DNA from: Alopecurus myosuroides
Taxonomy: Eukaryota; Streptophyta; Magnoliopsida; Poales; Poaceae
Reading direction: 5' to 3'
Length of the DNA stretch: 64,000 nucleotides
Assembly: GCA_028641055.1 (NCBI GenBank)
Contig: CM054060.1
Span: forward strand, 238,728,833-238,792,832
The notes under the pieces are model-generated. The model saw only the letters and a program-made list of their open reading frames with translations. It had not been told where the DNA came from and ran no database searches. A program made the position numbers and the translations under genes. Shown one piece after another: positions 46,524 through 57,278 of this stretch; within the stretch, counting starts at the first letter, position 1, and the number at the start of each line of letters is the position of its first letter.

Positions 46524-49154
46524 ATGGTCAACGAGGATGTTCCCGAAACTTCTAAGGAGGAGCTCTCCAAAATGGCCGACACTATAGCCAACCTTGAGAC
46601 AACGGTTTGTACCATACAAACCCAATTGTCGAAGGTTAGCTCTAGTGTGGGCTCGGAGGTCTCCTCCATCAAGAAGATGTTGGAGAACATGATGGGTCGA
46701 ACCAAGGAGCCGTCCCACTCTCCCCATGTCACCGACGAGGATAGTTCGGATGAGGAAACAAATCCGGACATTTCCGAAATCGAAGCAAACATTGCCAAAG
46801 CTAAGGCTAAAGCCGCTCAAAAGGCTAAAGCCAAAGCTAAGGAGAGTGACGGTGGCTCCAAGTCTCAAACGGCTAATGGTTCGGGGTCCAATTCAAAAGT
46901 TCCACCACCGCAAAACTATGATTCCATCCACCCAATCGTTTCCATTCCACACATCCTTAATGTTGGAGTTCCACCCATCCTTAACACTAACGAATTTTCC
47001 TCTTGGAAGTTTGAAATGGAATCTCACATTTCAGGATCGTGTACGGCATTGTGGAGAAGCGTGATCCATGGGTTTCATCCTCATGATCCAAGCAACTTGA
47101 CTCCAAGGGAGGATGTTGAATCTCAACTCAACAAAACTGCTCTTGTTATCGTCCAGAAGGCTCTCCCAAGGGAGCATCTCACTCACATTCGCGGTTGCAA
47201 GACCGCCAAGGAAGCTTGGGACAAACTTGATACCTTGTTTCAAGGAAATGCTAGTATTCAGTCCTCCAAGTATGATGTGGCCATTGACAACTCCGAGAAC
47301 TTTGTTATGCAAGAGGATGAGACTCCTGAAGAGCTCTATAGACGAGTTGTCACTCTCGCCAATCAACTGAGAGACTTTGGCAAGGAAGAGATCACGGATG
47401 AATGGATAAAGAGGAAGTTTGTCAAGGCTATCACACCCTTCGAGAAGAATCTTGCCACTAGCATCCGGACTAGAGCGGACTACAATACTCTCAACTCCAT
47501 AGGTGTTCTTAGTGAGTTCATCGCAATCTCTCTCTCTCACAAGAGTGCGGATGATGCTCTAGCTCGCTCTAGAGGGATGGGAAAGTCTCCCAACCTTGCA
47601 TTAAAGTCAAAAGCAATGGCTCGAGTCGATGAAAGTGAAGAAGATGATGATGATGAGGAAGACTATGAAGATACTTACACAGGAGCTCACAAGTGCATTG
47701 CCCTTGCTATGCATGGATATTGGAAGAGATGGGAAGCTCACAAGGCCGGATCTCCAAGGCCTCCACGAAACAAGAACTACAAGAAGAAGGGGGAGCGCTC
47801 AAGGACATGCTATAATTGTGGTAGCGCTAACCAGTTCGTGAAGGAGTGCCCCTTTGAGCCAAGAGAAGAGAACGAAGGCAAGCTCATTCGCAAGAACAAG
47901 ACCAAGCCTCCTCAAAACAAGAACTTTGCAAGGAAGGTTCCAAGAGCTCTCTACGTACAAGAAGGGGCGGTTCTTGAGACTTACATCTCCGGAGATGAAG
48001 GAGAAGATGAGGTGGTAGGTGTAGCTCACATCGCCAAGGCCACCGCATCATCACCTTCGATCTCTCTATTCGAATCCCCCAATGAGAATGTGGCAACCCG
48101 ACCTACATGTCTTATGGCAAAAGCCACTTCGGTATGCTCTCCCAACTCTAAGACCATTGTCACTAACCCTCCTTCGTTATTGGATTGTGTTGAAAATGCT
48201 TGTGAGGAGGATAGTGAGTCTAATGAGTTAAGCTTATGGCTATCTAGCCTTAAGGGTGAGACTGAGGAAAAGGTGAACTCCCTTTTGAGGCAACTTGATG
48301 AGGCTAACTCTCTTGTTGATGAAAAGGAGGAGATCATCATGACCTTAGAAAGCCATGGAGGTCATACTTGCAATGAGCAAGAGCTTGAAAAAGCTCTTGA
48401 TAATGAGCGTTCCATTCGTGCCTCACTTGAGGAGAAATTGTCTTGTCTTGAAGAAAACTTTGCCATAAGTGTCTCTAAGCTTAGGAAGGAAAATGCACAA
48501 TCTCTTGCCTTAATTAAAACTATTGAGCATGAAGAACTAAAGCTAGGAATTGCTCACGAGGAACTTGGCACTCGTTATGAAAAACTTGAAAAAGAGTTCA
48601 TGTCTCTTAAGGAAATTCATGACAAGTTAACCAAATCTCGTGACAATCTTCTAGCTCAACAATCAAACAAGCAAGTAGTATCTACTTCACCTTCTAGCTT
48701 GAATGTCTTGTCTAGCAATGCGTGTGGTACAACTAATCTTGTAGGAAATGAGAAGAGTTTCCATGAGATTGCTTCTCATCATGCCAACAATGGAAAGGAG
48801 GGACTTGGCTACGTTGCCAAGTCAAAGAAGAAGTACAAGAAGAAGAACAAGAAGAGAGTCACCTCCTCCTCACAAGAAGTAAGATTTGTGAAAGAGGGAG
48901 AGGTGACCAAAGGGAAGGAGACCAACACCATTGTGGGTGGTGAGACCTCTAGGGGGAGCACCACTCACAATAACTTTGCCGGGAAATATAATCCATCTTA
49001 TGTTCTTATGAAATCTAGAGATGGTCATGTATATGCTAAATATGTTGGTACTTCTTATGGTGACGATTATCATTGGAGTATTTGGGTTCCTAAGACCCTT
49101 GTCACTAACATGAGAGGACCCATTCAAAGATGGGTCCCTAAATCAAGCAACTAA
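46524..49154 (+). CDS. gag: Copia Gag
   Basis: The first ATG of the frame is at 46524; 876 codons. An N-terminal coil (residues about 5-60) is followed by a Lys/Ala-rich stretch, then the UBN2-type Copia gag domain at about residues 155-340 (FSSWKFEMESHI, ALPREHLTHIRGCKTAKEAWDKL, ETPEELYRRVVTLANQL). A zinc knuckle at about 429-442 reads CYNCGSANQFVKEC, with Gln where His is expected. A long coiled coil covers roughly 570-730 (EKVNSLLRQLDEAN to KLTKSRDNLLAQQ), followed by a Lys-rich part and a C-terminal block (MKSRDGHVYAKY, WSIWVPKTLV). It ends at TAA 49152. Gag builds the virus-like particle; this size is typical of the SIRE group. Confidence 0.9.
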   Translation: MVNEDVPETSKEELSKMADTIANLETTVCTIQTQLSKVSSSVGSEVSSIKKMLENMMGRTKEPSHSPHVTDEDSSDEETNPDISEIEANIAKAKAKAAQKAKAKAKESDGGSKSQTANGSGSNSKVPPPQNYDSIHPIVSIPHILNVGVPPILNTNEFSSWKFEMESHISGSCTALWRSVIHGFHPHDPSNLTPREDVESQLNKTALVIVQKALPREHLTHIRGCKTAKEAWDKLDTLFQGNASIQSSKYDVAIDNSENFVMQEDETPEELYRRVVTLANQLRDFGKEEITDEWIKRKFVKAITPFEKNLATSIRTRADYNTLNSIGVLSEFIAISLSHKSADDALARSRGMGKSPNLALKSKAMARVDESEEDDDDEEDYEDTYTGAHKCIALAMHGYWKRWEAHKAGSPRPPRNKNYKKKGERSRTCYNCGSANQFVKECPFEPREENEGKLIRKNKTKPPQNKNFARKVPRALYVQEGAVLETYISGDEGEDEVVGVAHIAKATASSPSISLFESPNENVATRPTCLMAKATSVCSPNSKTIVTNPPSLLDCVENACEEDSESNELSLWLSSLKGETEEKVNSLLRQLDEANSLVDEKEEIIMTLESHGGHTCNEQELEKALDNERSIRASLEEKLSCLEENFAISVSKLRKENAQSLALIKTIEHEELKLGIAHEELGTRYEKLEKEFMSLKEIHDKLTKSRDNLLAQQSNKQVVSTSPSSLNVLSSNACGTTNLVGNEKSFHEIASHHANNGKEGLGYVAKSKKKYKKKNKKRVTSSSQEVRFVKEGEVTKGKETNTIVGGETSRGSTTHNNFAGKYNPSYVLMKSRDGHVYAKYVGTSYGDDYHWSIWVPKTLVTNMRGPIQRWVPKSSN

Positions 49155-49164
49155 TCTATTGTAG

Positions 49165-52100
49165 GGAAGTGCTTCCGGTACGAGCAAATGGACGGTGGAT
49201 AGTGGTGCATCCCAACATATGACCGGAAGCAATGACGCAATGAGTGATATTCATCCTCCACTTCCTCATCTCAATTGCGTCACTATTGGTGACAACTCCG
49301 AACTAAAGGTATTGGGACGAGGCAAGGTAGCAATCTCAAATGACTTGTCAATTGAGAATGTTCTTCTTGTTGAGTCCCTTGGCTACAATCTCATCTCGGT
49401 TCTTCAACTTGCTAAAAGTGGTTTTACCTCTTTCTTTAATAAGGAGAATGTGATTGTCACTTGGGAAACGACTCTTAAAGTAGCCTTTGTTGGGCATGTC
49501 GAGAACGGCATGTATGTAGTGGACTTCTCCAAAGGAGACACGTGTGCCGCGACATGCCTAATGGCTAAAGTTGATGTGGGTTGGCTATGGCATCGCCGGT
49601 TAGCCCACACCAATATGAGGACGTTGCATGACCTTCAAAGTGGCAATCACGTTCTAGGACTAACAAATGCTAAGTTTGCCAAAGATCGTGTGTGTAGCTC
49701 TTGCGTTCTAGGAAAGCAACATGGAGAAGCACATCCCACCAAGACGAACATCACTACATCAAGAATCCTCGAGCTCATTCACTTGGACCTCTTTGGTCCT
49801 CTATCATATGATAGTCTTGGAGGCAAAAAGTATTGCTTGGTGATTGTGGATGATTACTCACGATATTGTTGGGTGTACTTCTTCAAGAGAAAGAGTGAGA
49901 CTCAAAAGCGGGTCATCGAATTCATCACTTTGGTGGAAAGACAACATAATACGAGCATCATGGCGATCCGGAGTGATAATGGATCCGAGTTCAAGAACTA
50001 CACCGTTGAGGGATTTCTTAGTGAGGAAGGCATTGCTCATCAATATTCCACTCCCTACACTCCTCAACAAAATGGTGTGGCGGAGAGAAAGAATCGGACT
50101 CTTATGGATGCGGCTCGTACCATGATTGCGGAGTTCTCTTCTCCTTACAACTTTTGGGCCGAGGCCGTCTCCACCGCTTGTCATGCTAGCAACCGATTAT
50201 ATCTCCGCAAGATTTTGAACAAGACCCCCTATGAGATTCTCACGGGCAAGAAGCCGGACGTTTCATACTTCAAGATCTTTGGATGCAAATGCTTCATTCG
50301 CAAAAGAGGGAAACGCTTGTCAAAGTTCGAGACTAAATCCTATGAGGGTATCTTTGTTGGTTATGCCACAAACTCTCACGCCTATAGAGTCTACAACAAA
50401 TCCACCGGACAAGTTGAAGAAGCTATAGACGTGGTGTTCGATGAGGATAATGGGTCCCAAGGGGGCCGTATAGATCATGGTATTGTAGGAGATGCAATTC
50501 CTCCCATCGTCATAAGAAGAATGGGGATTGGTGAAATAATCCCCATTGAGGAAAACCGGATGACGGAGGGAGAAGGACTATGCTCTACTCAAGTGGAGCC
50601 ATTGACTACATCCATTGATAACCATGCTACCCAACAAGATGCACCAAGCCCTCATGCCTCACCACTAGGCCAAGCAAACAATCAAGGCCAAGCTCATGAT
50701 GAAGGCCAAGCTCATAATGAAGAACAAGATACACATGGTGATGATGCAACTCATCACGTTAGGGATCCACCTCCCATCAATGATCAAGACCAAGGTGGAC
50801 ATGTCTCCGATGATGAAGGTGATGATCAAGCCCTATCCAAGGAAACTTTGGAGGAGATGCTAGCTCGTAGAGCAAAGAGGAGGCTCGATAATCTTGCTCG
50901 TGCCGGCCATACGGAGGATATGATTCTTGGACAAGTTCGTGGAAGGGTCGTCACAAGGAGGCAACTAGCGGACTTTAGCAAAGCACATGCATTTGTCTCG
51001 CACATTGAGCCAAAGAAGGTCTATGAAGCTCTTGAAGATCAAGATTGGCTTGAAGCCATGCACGATGAACTCAACAATTTCGAGCGCAACAAAGTGTGGA
51101 AATTGGTTCCAAGGCCCAAAGATTGCAAGAACGTCATCGGCACTAAGTGGATCTTCAAGAACAAACAAGACAAGGACGGCATCGTCATCCGCAACAAGGC
51201 TAGATTGGTTGCTCAAGGCTTCTCTCAAGTCGAAGGTGTCGATTTCGGTGAAACATTCGCTCCCGTTGCTCGTCTTGAATCTATTCGCATCTTACTTGCA
51301 TATGCCTCTCATCATAACTTCAAATTGCAACAAATGGATGTTAAAAGTGCTTTCTTGAATGGTCCCATCCATGAGTTGGTTTATGTCAAGCAACCTCCGG
51401 GTTTCGAAGATCCCAACCACCCCGATCATGTCTACAAACTCGATAAGGCGCTATATCGGCTTAAACAAGCTCCACGTGCGTGGTACGAGCAGCTTAAAGA
51501 GTTTTTGGTAGATCGTGGGTTCAATGTTGGTTTAATCGATCCCACCCTTTTCACCAAAAAGGTAGGAGGCGATTTGTTCATATGCCAACTCTATGTGGAT
51601 GATATCATCTTTGGTTCCACTAACGTTGCATTCAATGATGAGTTTTGCAAGCTTATGACGGACAAGTTCGAGATGTCTATGATGGGAGAATTGGAGTATT
51701 TTCTTGGCTTTGAGATCAAGCAACATCCCGAAGGCACATTCATCAAGCAAGCCAAGTATACTCAAGATATGCTCAAGCGATTCAATATGCATGATGCTAA
51801 ACCTATGAAGACTCCCATGTCCACGACGGTTGATTTGAAACCCGATCCGAATGGTAAAGAGGTAGATCAAAAGGTATACCGCTCCATGATTGGCTCTTTG
51901 CTTTACCTTTGTGCATCTAGACCCGATATTATGTATAGCGTTGGTAAATGTGCAAGGTTTCAAGCCTCCCCTAGACAAAGTCATCTTGAAGCGGTTAAGC
52001 GTATCTTTCGATATTTAGTTCATACCCCAAACTTTGGTCTTTGGTATCCCAAGGGTTCAAGCTTTCAGCTCATTGGGTATTCGGATGCGGACTATGCGGG

Positions 52101-52545
52101 AGAGAAGACGGATAGGAAATCTACATCCGGGAGTTGTCAATTTCTTGTCCGCTCATTGGTGTGTTGGTCTTCCAAAAAGCAAAACTGCATTGCTCTCTCC
52201 ACCACTGAGGCCGAATACATCTCCGCGGCGAGTTGTTGTGCTCAATTACTTTGGATGCGGCAAACATTGAGAGATTATGGCATCATCTTCGACAACGTTC
52301 CTCTCTTGTGCGACAATGAGAGTGCCATCAAGATCGCCTACAATCCCGTTCTTCACTCCAAGACAAAGCACATTGAGATACGGCATCACTTCATTCGGGA
52401 TCATGTTGAGAAGGGTGATATTGACCTCTCCTATGTTGCGACCAAGGATCAACTCGCGGATATCTTCACGAAGGCCCTTGAAGAACCAAGATTTCGGGGT
52501 TTGAGGAATGAACTAAATGTGATCGATGCGTCTAACTTCTCTTGA
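49165..52545 (+). CDS. pol: Copia Pol: protease, integrase, reverse transcriptase, RNase H
   Basis: Open for 1126 codons after a TAG at 49162, in the +1 frame relative to gag; it has no obvious own ATG start. Protease: [11 protein letters not shown] at about residues 11-21. Integrase: His-His-Cys-Cys finger ([10 protein letters not shown] to CSSCVLGKQ), core D (HLDLFGP), D (RSDNGSEF) and E (GVAERKN) with 35 residues between the last two. Reverse transcriptase: [27 protein letters not shown] and catalytic YVDD near residue 810. RNase [35 protein letters not shown]. No lesion seen. Together with gag it could be autonomous. How pol is expressed is unclear because the frames do not overlap. Confidence 0.92.
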   Translation, partial: GSASGTSKWTVDSGASQHMTGSNDAMSDIHPPLPHLNCVTIGDNSELKVLGRGKVAISNDLSIENVLLVESLGYNLISVLQLAKSGFTSFFNKENVIVTWETTLKVAFVGHVENGMYVVDFSKGDTCAATCLMAKVDVGWLWHRRLAHTNMRTLHDLQSGNHVLGLTNAKFAKDRVCSSCVLGKQHGEAHPTKTNITTSRILELIHLDLFGPLSYDSLGGKKYCLVIVDDYSRYCWVYFFKRKSETQKRVIEFITLVERQHNTSIMAIRSDNGSEFKNYTVEGFLSEEGIAHQYSTPYTPQQNGVAERKNRTLMDAARTMIAEFSSPYNFWAEAVSTACHASNRLYLRKILNKTPYEILTGKKPDVSYFKIFGCKCFIRKRGKRLSKFETKSYEGIFVGYATNSHAYRVYNKSTGQVEEAIDVVFDEDNGSQGGRIDHGIVGDAIPPIVIRRMGIGEIIPIEENRMTEGEGLCSTQVEPLTTSIDNHATQQDAPSPHASPLGQANNQGQAHDEGQAHNEEQDTHGDDATHHVRDPPPINDQDQGGHVSDDEGDDQALSKETLEEMLARRAKRRLDNLARAGHTEDMILGQVRGRVVTRRQLADFSKAHAFVSHIEPKKVYEALEDQDWLEAMHDELNNFERNKVWKLVPRPKDCKNVIGTKWIFKNKQDKDGIVIRNKARLVAQGFSQVEGVDFGETFAPVARLESIRILLAYASHHNFKLQQMDVKSAFLNGPIHELVYVKQPPGFEDPNHPDHVYKLDKALYRLKQAPRAWYEQLKEFLVDRGFNVGLIDPTLFTKKVGGDLFICQLYVDDIIFGSTNVAFNDEFCKLMTDKFEMSMMGELEYFLGFEIKQHPEGTFIKQAKYTQDMLKRFNMHDAKPMKTPMSTTVDLKPDPNGKEVDQKVYRSMIGSLLYLCASRPDIMYSVGKCARFQASPRQSHLEAVKRIFRYLVHTPNFGLWYPKGSSFQLIGYSDADYAGEKTDRKSTSGSCQFLVRSLVCWSSKKQNCIALSTTEAEYISAASCCAQLLWMRQTLRDYGIIFDNVPLLCDNESAIKIAYNPVLHSKTKHIEIRHHFIRDHVEKGDIDLSYVATKDQLADIFTKALEEPRFRGLRNELNVIDASNFS

Positions 52546-52906
52546 ACCCTTGCATAAGTACCTTCATTATATATGCTATCTAGTCTAGATGTAGGCATGG
52601 ACATAGGGGGAGCGTAGTTCAACTCATGGACCAACACTCCACCTATCATGCGTAAAACAACCAAAACGTCATGCATATCTAGTCAATTTGTGACTTATAG
52701 TGCTTTAAACGTGAGTTATACTTTTGAGTCCAAGATACATCTTCGCGGCTCCTTGGTATCACTCAAACACGGTGGCTTCGGCCACCAACCTTTTCTTTGG
52801 ATTTCTTTGTTGATGTTTTTCTCGTGTTTTGAGTTAGTTTGTGTCCTTTTTGCATCTTTGGAGGCTCACGATTTGATCCATTTTCCACCAAACTCGGTTG
52901 GTTTTG

Positions 52907-53253
52907 GCACCCCGGAAATTCCGGCCCAGGACCGGAATATTCCGGCCCTCAGACGTTTGTCCCAGAAATTTCGCTAAGTTCCGTTGTGCCCGCTCGCAGA
53001 AGGCACCCCGGAAATTACAGCGGAAATTTCCGGCACAAATTTCCGGGGGTCCGGAATATTCCGTGCCCTAAGCCACGGAAATTTCCGGAGGGAGATTTGG
53101 ACTCGAATAATCCCCCCACCTATCCAGCGTGCCCGCTCACAGAAGGCACACCGGATATTTGGGCGGAATATTCCGGCCCAAATCTCCGGGGTCCGGAATA
53201 TCCGGTATTAACACCGGAAATTTCCGGTGCCCTTGGTCTGGGGCTATATAAGG
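52907..53253 (+). promoter_or_regulatory. Internal promoter of the Copia's third ORF
   Basis: After pol comes an array built from the LTR modules: GCCCGCTCGCAGAAGGC and GCCCGCTCACAGAAGGC, exact GGAAATTTCC at 53022, 53077 and 53216, GGAATATTCC variants, and a TATA box CTATATAAGG at 53244-53253. ATG 53413 lies 160 bp downstream. The order (repeats, palindromes, TATA) is that of the LTR U3. Confidence 0.68.
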
Positions 53254-53412
53254 GCGACGGGAGGAGACGGTTCCGCCCTGTTTCCTCCCCTCGTCTCTCC
53301 ACTCGCCCCAGCCAGCCGCCGCCGCCTCCGAGCCTTCCGGGAGGCTCCTTTGCCTCCCTCCTCTGCCTCTCCTCTTCCTTTGCGGATTAAGAGACCGCAC
53401 GTCCCTTCCTCC

Positions 53413-55265
53413 ATGGATCCCGGTACGTGTTTGTTTTCTCCGCAAAATTTTGGGTTGAGTAGATGCATTATCAATCTAGGGTTTGTTCCTGTTCTAGCAT
53501 GGTGCCTTGTTCCCACAACGCACCATATATTCATCCTCGTACTAGATCCCTTGTTCCAGATTCATTTTAGGCCCAGATTCAGATCTGGATTCGAAAATCC
53601 CGCAGGCCGGAAATTTCCGCCCAGGGCCGGAATTTCCGCACCCCGGAAATTTGCCCTGAGGCCGGAATTTCCGTCCTCCGGAATTTCCGTCTCCATGACC
53701 GGAATTTCCGGCCTATACTGACTCTGCAACAGAACTCCCCAATTCCATTCCTCATTTCGTGAGCCCCCGTTTTTGATGTTTGTTTGCTTTCTCTTTGGCT
53801 TTCTTTTGCTTTTCTCGCAGATGGTTCCACCTCTAGGTCTGGCAAGCTGCTCAGTTCCCGCAAACGCCTCCGCCATCTGACAGAAAATGAGGAGGGAACT
53901 TTTGTGGAAGACAATGAAACTCGCCGGCGTGAACGAGATGCTCAGCGAGCTTATGAGCAACAACGTGAGGCTGATCGGGCTGCTCGCAGAGCTGGTAGGC
54001 AGCAAGGCAAGGCACCTCTCAATGTGGGCACTATGCCCATTGCTGACTTTTCGGAATGGCGCAAGAAGGCTTGGTACACGGAGGGTCCTCAGGACCCCAC
54101 GATTGACTCGTGCTTTTGGCACGTCGAGCAGGAGACTCTCTTCAAGCAGGTCTACACAGTTATGAGCAAACCAGTTTGCCCCATGAAGGTTATCAATTTT
54201 GCTCATCTAGCTGCCAACCCCGAGTACTTCAACAACTCTGTTCAGCTTGTGGAGGTCCTTGGTCTTCGTCAGCTTATGGAGACTCGTTGCTCTTACAACA
54301 CCACCTACATCCAGCAGTTCTTTGCTACTCTTGTCATTGATGATTCTGAAGAAATTGGGATGTCCTGGATGTCTGGCCCTCACCTGCTCACTGCAAACTT
54401 CCATGACTTTGCCACTGTTCTTGCCTATCCGTTTGCTGGCCTCAACACTCCTCAGGGCCACCGTATGCACATTCATGGGGAAGAGTACCAGAAGAACAGG
54501 CTTGCTGAGCTCTATGGTCCTCGAGGCACAGTTGGTTCGGCTAAAGGCCTCTTTGCAGTCTATGATATTCTCCTGCGCATGTTCAGGGAGTCCATTGCTC
54601 CAAGTGCGGGAAACAATGATGCTATTCGTGGTGGATTGGTCAACCTTATGCACCATGCCTTCCTGACCTTCTCTGAGACTGATATGACTGATATGGAGGC
54701 TCACAGGGTTGATGTCATGGACTTCATTTTCAATGAGATCCACTATGCTCTCTTCCATCGCAAGGTGCCACCATATGCCCCCTATATCATGAAGCTCATC
54801 AAGGCACGCTATCCTGAGGCGCTCCGAGAAGACTTGGAGTTGGATTGTGAGGATCACAAGGATGTTAACCTCTACAAGAAGTCTGCTCATACTCAGCAGG
54901 CCGCTCATGATGTTGGTGGATCTGGACAGGGCCACAGGGATGCTCGCATGCGTCCTCCTCCTCCTGGAAAGAAGAAGCGCTCGTGGCTTGCTCGTGCTGT
55001 TGAGAAGGTGCTCAGCTTGACTGTTTGCCTCCACAAGGAGAACTACGCAGCCTATGTGGAACGCCGCACCATCTTAGAGAATCAGCATCACATCATGACT
55101 GCACTCAAGACTCCCTCTGTGCCACCACTTCCTCCTCCTCGGGTTGCCTACAGGAACTGGAACAACCGTGATGTTGACTGGGATATTGGTGTTGATGAAG
55201 ATGAGGACATGGAGACTGCCACCGACAGTGAAGCTGAAGAGGACGACGAGGACACCCAGGCCTAG
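53413..55265 (+). CDS. Third ORF of the Copia (spliced, function unknown)
   Basis: Exon 1 is ten bases (ATGGATCCCG, 53413-53422); the intron runs 53423-53820 with GTACGT donor and CTCGCAG acceptor; exon 2 is 53821-55265. The joined frame starts MDPDGSTSRSG and has 484 codons. I see a basic Arg/Gln-rich N-terminal region (RRRERDAQRAYEQQREADRAARRAGRQQ), then a globular part (residues about 75-360: FWHVEQETLFKQVYTVM, INFAHLAANPEYF, MSWMSGPHLLTANFHDFATVL) and an acidic C-terminal tail (DEDMETATDSEAEEDDED). No clear signal peptide or membrane segment. Its position matches the env-like ORF of SIRE elements, but the sequence looks more like the plant retrotransposon-associated proteins of unknown role. 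A longer frame from 53784 reads through the acceptor and lacks an ATG start. The splice model is inference. Confidence 0.65.
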
Positions 55266-55556
55266 AGTGTGCTCAATGGGACGTAGCTCTCTCTTTTCTC
55301 TTTTTGGTGTCTTGATGCCAAAGGGGGAGAAGATTTAGATGATCGTGGGGATTTGCTTGGGAGGGTTTCTCTTTCGTTCTTTCGTGCCCTTTCCGTTTTT
55401 CGTACGTCTTTTTCGAACTCCGTTCTACCGTACTCGTCGTTTGTGTTGAACTATTATTATTGGGAGGCATGTCTCCTATATATGCTATGTGTGATGTTTC
55501 TATATTCTGCATTGTTAGCTTTATTCCCTGCAAATACCCGTGTTGTCATCATTCAC

Positions 55557-55571
55557 CAAAAAGGGGGAGAT
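55557..55571 (+). other. Polypurine tract of the Copia
   Basis: AAAAAGGGGGAGAT directly before the 3' LTR. A similar AAAGGGGGAGAAG at about 55320 may be a decayed second tract. The 290 bp between the third ORF and this tract hold no coding. Confidence 0.8.
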
Positions 55572-57066
55572 TGAAAGCTCATGATCCCTCTAATGATTTT
55601 GGTGATGATGCTAACACGGATATCTCCTATCTAACAATGTGGTTCAGCCTGTGCAGCTATTACTTTAGATGATCATCGATATATCCTCGTCAAAAGATCA
55701 AAGAGAAGATCACTAATGTGGAAATTCAGCCACCGGATTTTTCAGTATACAGGGCGGAAATTCCGGATCCTATGGGGCGGATTATCCGGCCCCTCACCGG
55801 AAATTTCCGGCCACTCTTCTGGCTTCCACGAAAACGACTAAGTATTTTCATGCCCGCGCACAGAAGCCAGGGCGGAAATTTGCCCCGGAAATTTCCGGGC
55901 CAAAAATCCGGCCTTCAAGGACTTAGCAGAATTTGGTCTTCTTCGCATTGCCCGCGCACAGAGATGGGGGCGGAAATTCAGTCCGGAAATTTCCGGGCCC
56001 GGACATTTCAATTATCCGCCCCCCGGATATTTCAATATTCCGGGCATCAAAGTCCTTAGCCATTTTTCTATCTGAAGTTGATGCCCGCGCACAGAAGGTG
56101 GGGCGGAAATTTGCCCCGGAAATTTCCGTAGCAAAAATCCGGCCCTTGGTCCTTAGCAGTTTTTCATCAATGTGTTGGTGCCTGCGCACAGAGATGGGGG
56201 CGGAATATTGGGGCGGAAATTTCCGCCCCCGGATATTTCAATTATCCGCCCCCCGGACTTTTCAATTATCCGGCCACTTCCGACCGGAATATTCCGGCCT
56301 TTAGCCCGGAAATTTCCGGTCCCGCAGGACTGCAACGGTCAGATTTTGGAGGAGCCTATAAATAGCTGTCTTCTTCCTCTAGATAGGTAGCTCGTCCATT
56401 CCTCTCTCTCCTCCATTGTTGTAGAGCTCAAATCGCCCCGATCTCCCTCCTCCTCCAACCAAACTCGATGCCCTTCAAGGATCTCATGGAGGAGGTCTAG
56501 ATCTACCTTTCCACCAAGCCAAAACGTGTGTACCCACACCACAACTCTTGGGATCTTGTAATCTCTTGGTTGCTTTGTCATCCAAGGGAAACCCTAGTGC
56601 TTGTAGCTTCCACCTTGTAGCAAGAAGCTTCGATTGTTGAGAGCCTCCATCTCACTTGTGGAGTAGCCTCAACCCCTTGTAAAGGTTTGGTCAACGCCTT
56701 CAAGTCGACCTCATAGTGGAAACGAGAATCTCCCTCACCGGAGAAGCTCAAGGAGAACAAGGTGTGCACATCCGTGCTATTGAGGAGCGCCTAGGTGGCT
56801 CCCCACCTCTCCAACGTAGACGTACTTCTTTTAAGAACGAACTACGGGAAACATATCCTTGTCTCCGTGTTTTCACTTGTTGTTATCTTGTACCATTCCT
56901 TTATTTCCGCTGCTACTTGCTTCTTATCACCTAGGGTTTTCACTTAGTTGCACATTTAGGTAATCAAGCATTTACTTTCGTAAAAGCCCCATTAAAAGTG
57001 AAAAAGGAGTAAAATTTGTAGGTCACCTATTCACCCCCCCCTCTAGTTGACCATATTGCACTTTCA
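55572..57066 (+). repeat. 3' LTR of the Copia
   Basis: Same length (1495 bp) as the 5' LTR. The differences I can see lie near 55777, 56257, 56367 and 56838, all single substitutions. All six GGAAATTTCC palindromes and the TATA box are kept. It is followed by the second AAGAG. Confidence 0.92.
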
Positions 57067-57278
57067 AAGAGGCCGAATACTGAAGATGAGAGAGCGAAGT
57101 TCAAAGCAGCGCAGGACACCAAGATGGTGGCTTTTGTCGAGGGTGATCCCTCTAAGCAATTTGCTATAGGATCTAACTTGGACAGCGAGCAGGAAAAAGC
57201 ACTTGTGGAGTTTATTCGTTCGAATCAGGATGTGTTTGCCTGGATGCCTAGCGATATGCCGGGTATCCCTACAGAGCT
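57067..57278 (+). pseudogene. Element G1: start of pol after the Copia
   Basis: Continues the frame broken at 44975: the region aligns with 61098-61170 of G2 and then goes on into typical pol linker sequence (DSEQEKALVEFIRSNQDVFAW, MPSDMPGIPTEL), the run-up to reverse transcriptase in Tat-type elements. It ends directly at the LTR of G2. The five bases before that LTR are GAGCT, the expected target site, whose partner is beyond the window. Confidence 0.8.

Larger units (their letters stand above)
44976..57066 (+). mobile_element. Young SIRE/Maximus-type Copia retrotransposon, apparently intact
   Basis: 12.1 kb: LTRs of 1495 bp each (44976-46470, 55572-57066), initiator tRNA-Met primer site, gag, pol, an extra spliced ORF with internal promoter, a purine tract, and target duplication AAGAG (44971-44975, 57067-57071). 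I count four substitutions between the LTRs. Gag and pol are open over their whole length. The SIRE placement rests on long LTRs, large gag and the extra 3' ORF; the family name is inference. Confidence 0.9.
41116..57278 (+). mobile_element. Element G1: Tat-type Gypsy, 5' LTR to start of pol, carrying a Copia insertion
   Basis: LTR 41116-41596, gag-protease to 44975, Copia insertion 44976-57066, then 57067-57278 continuing towards reverse transcriptase until the LTR of G2 starts. Removing the Copia and one AAGAG gives continuous alignment with G2. The 3' part would lie beyond G2, outside the window. Confidence 0.83.
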
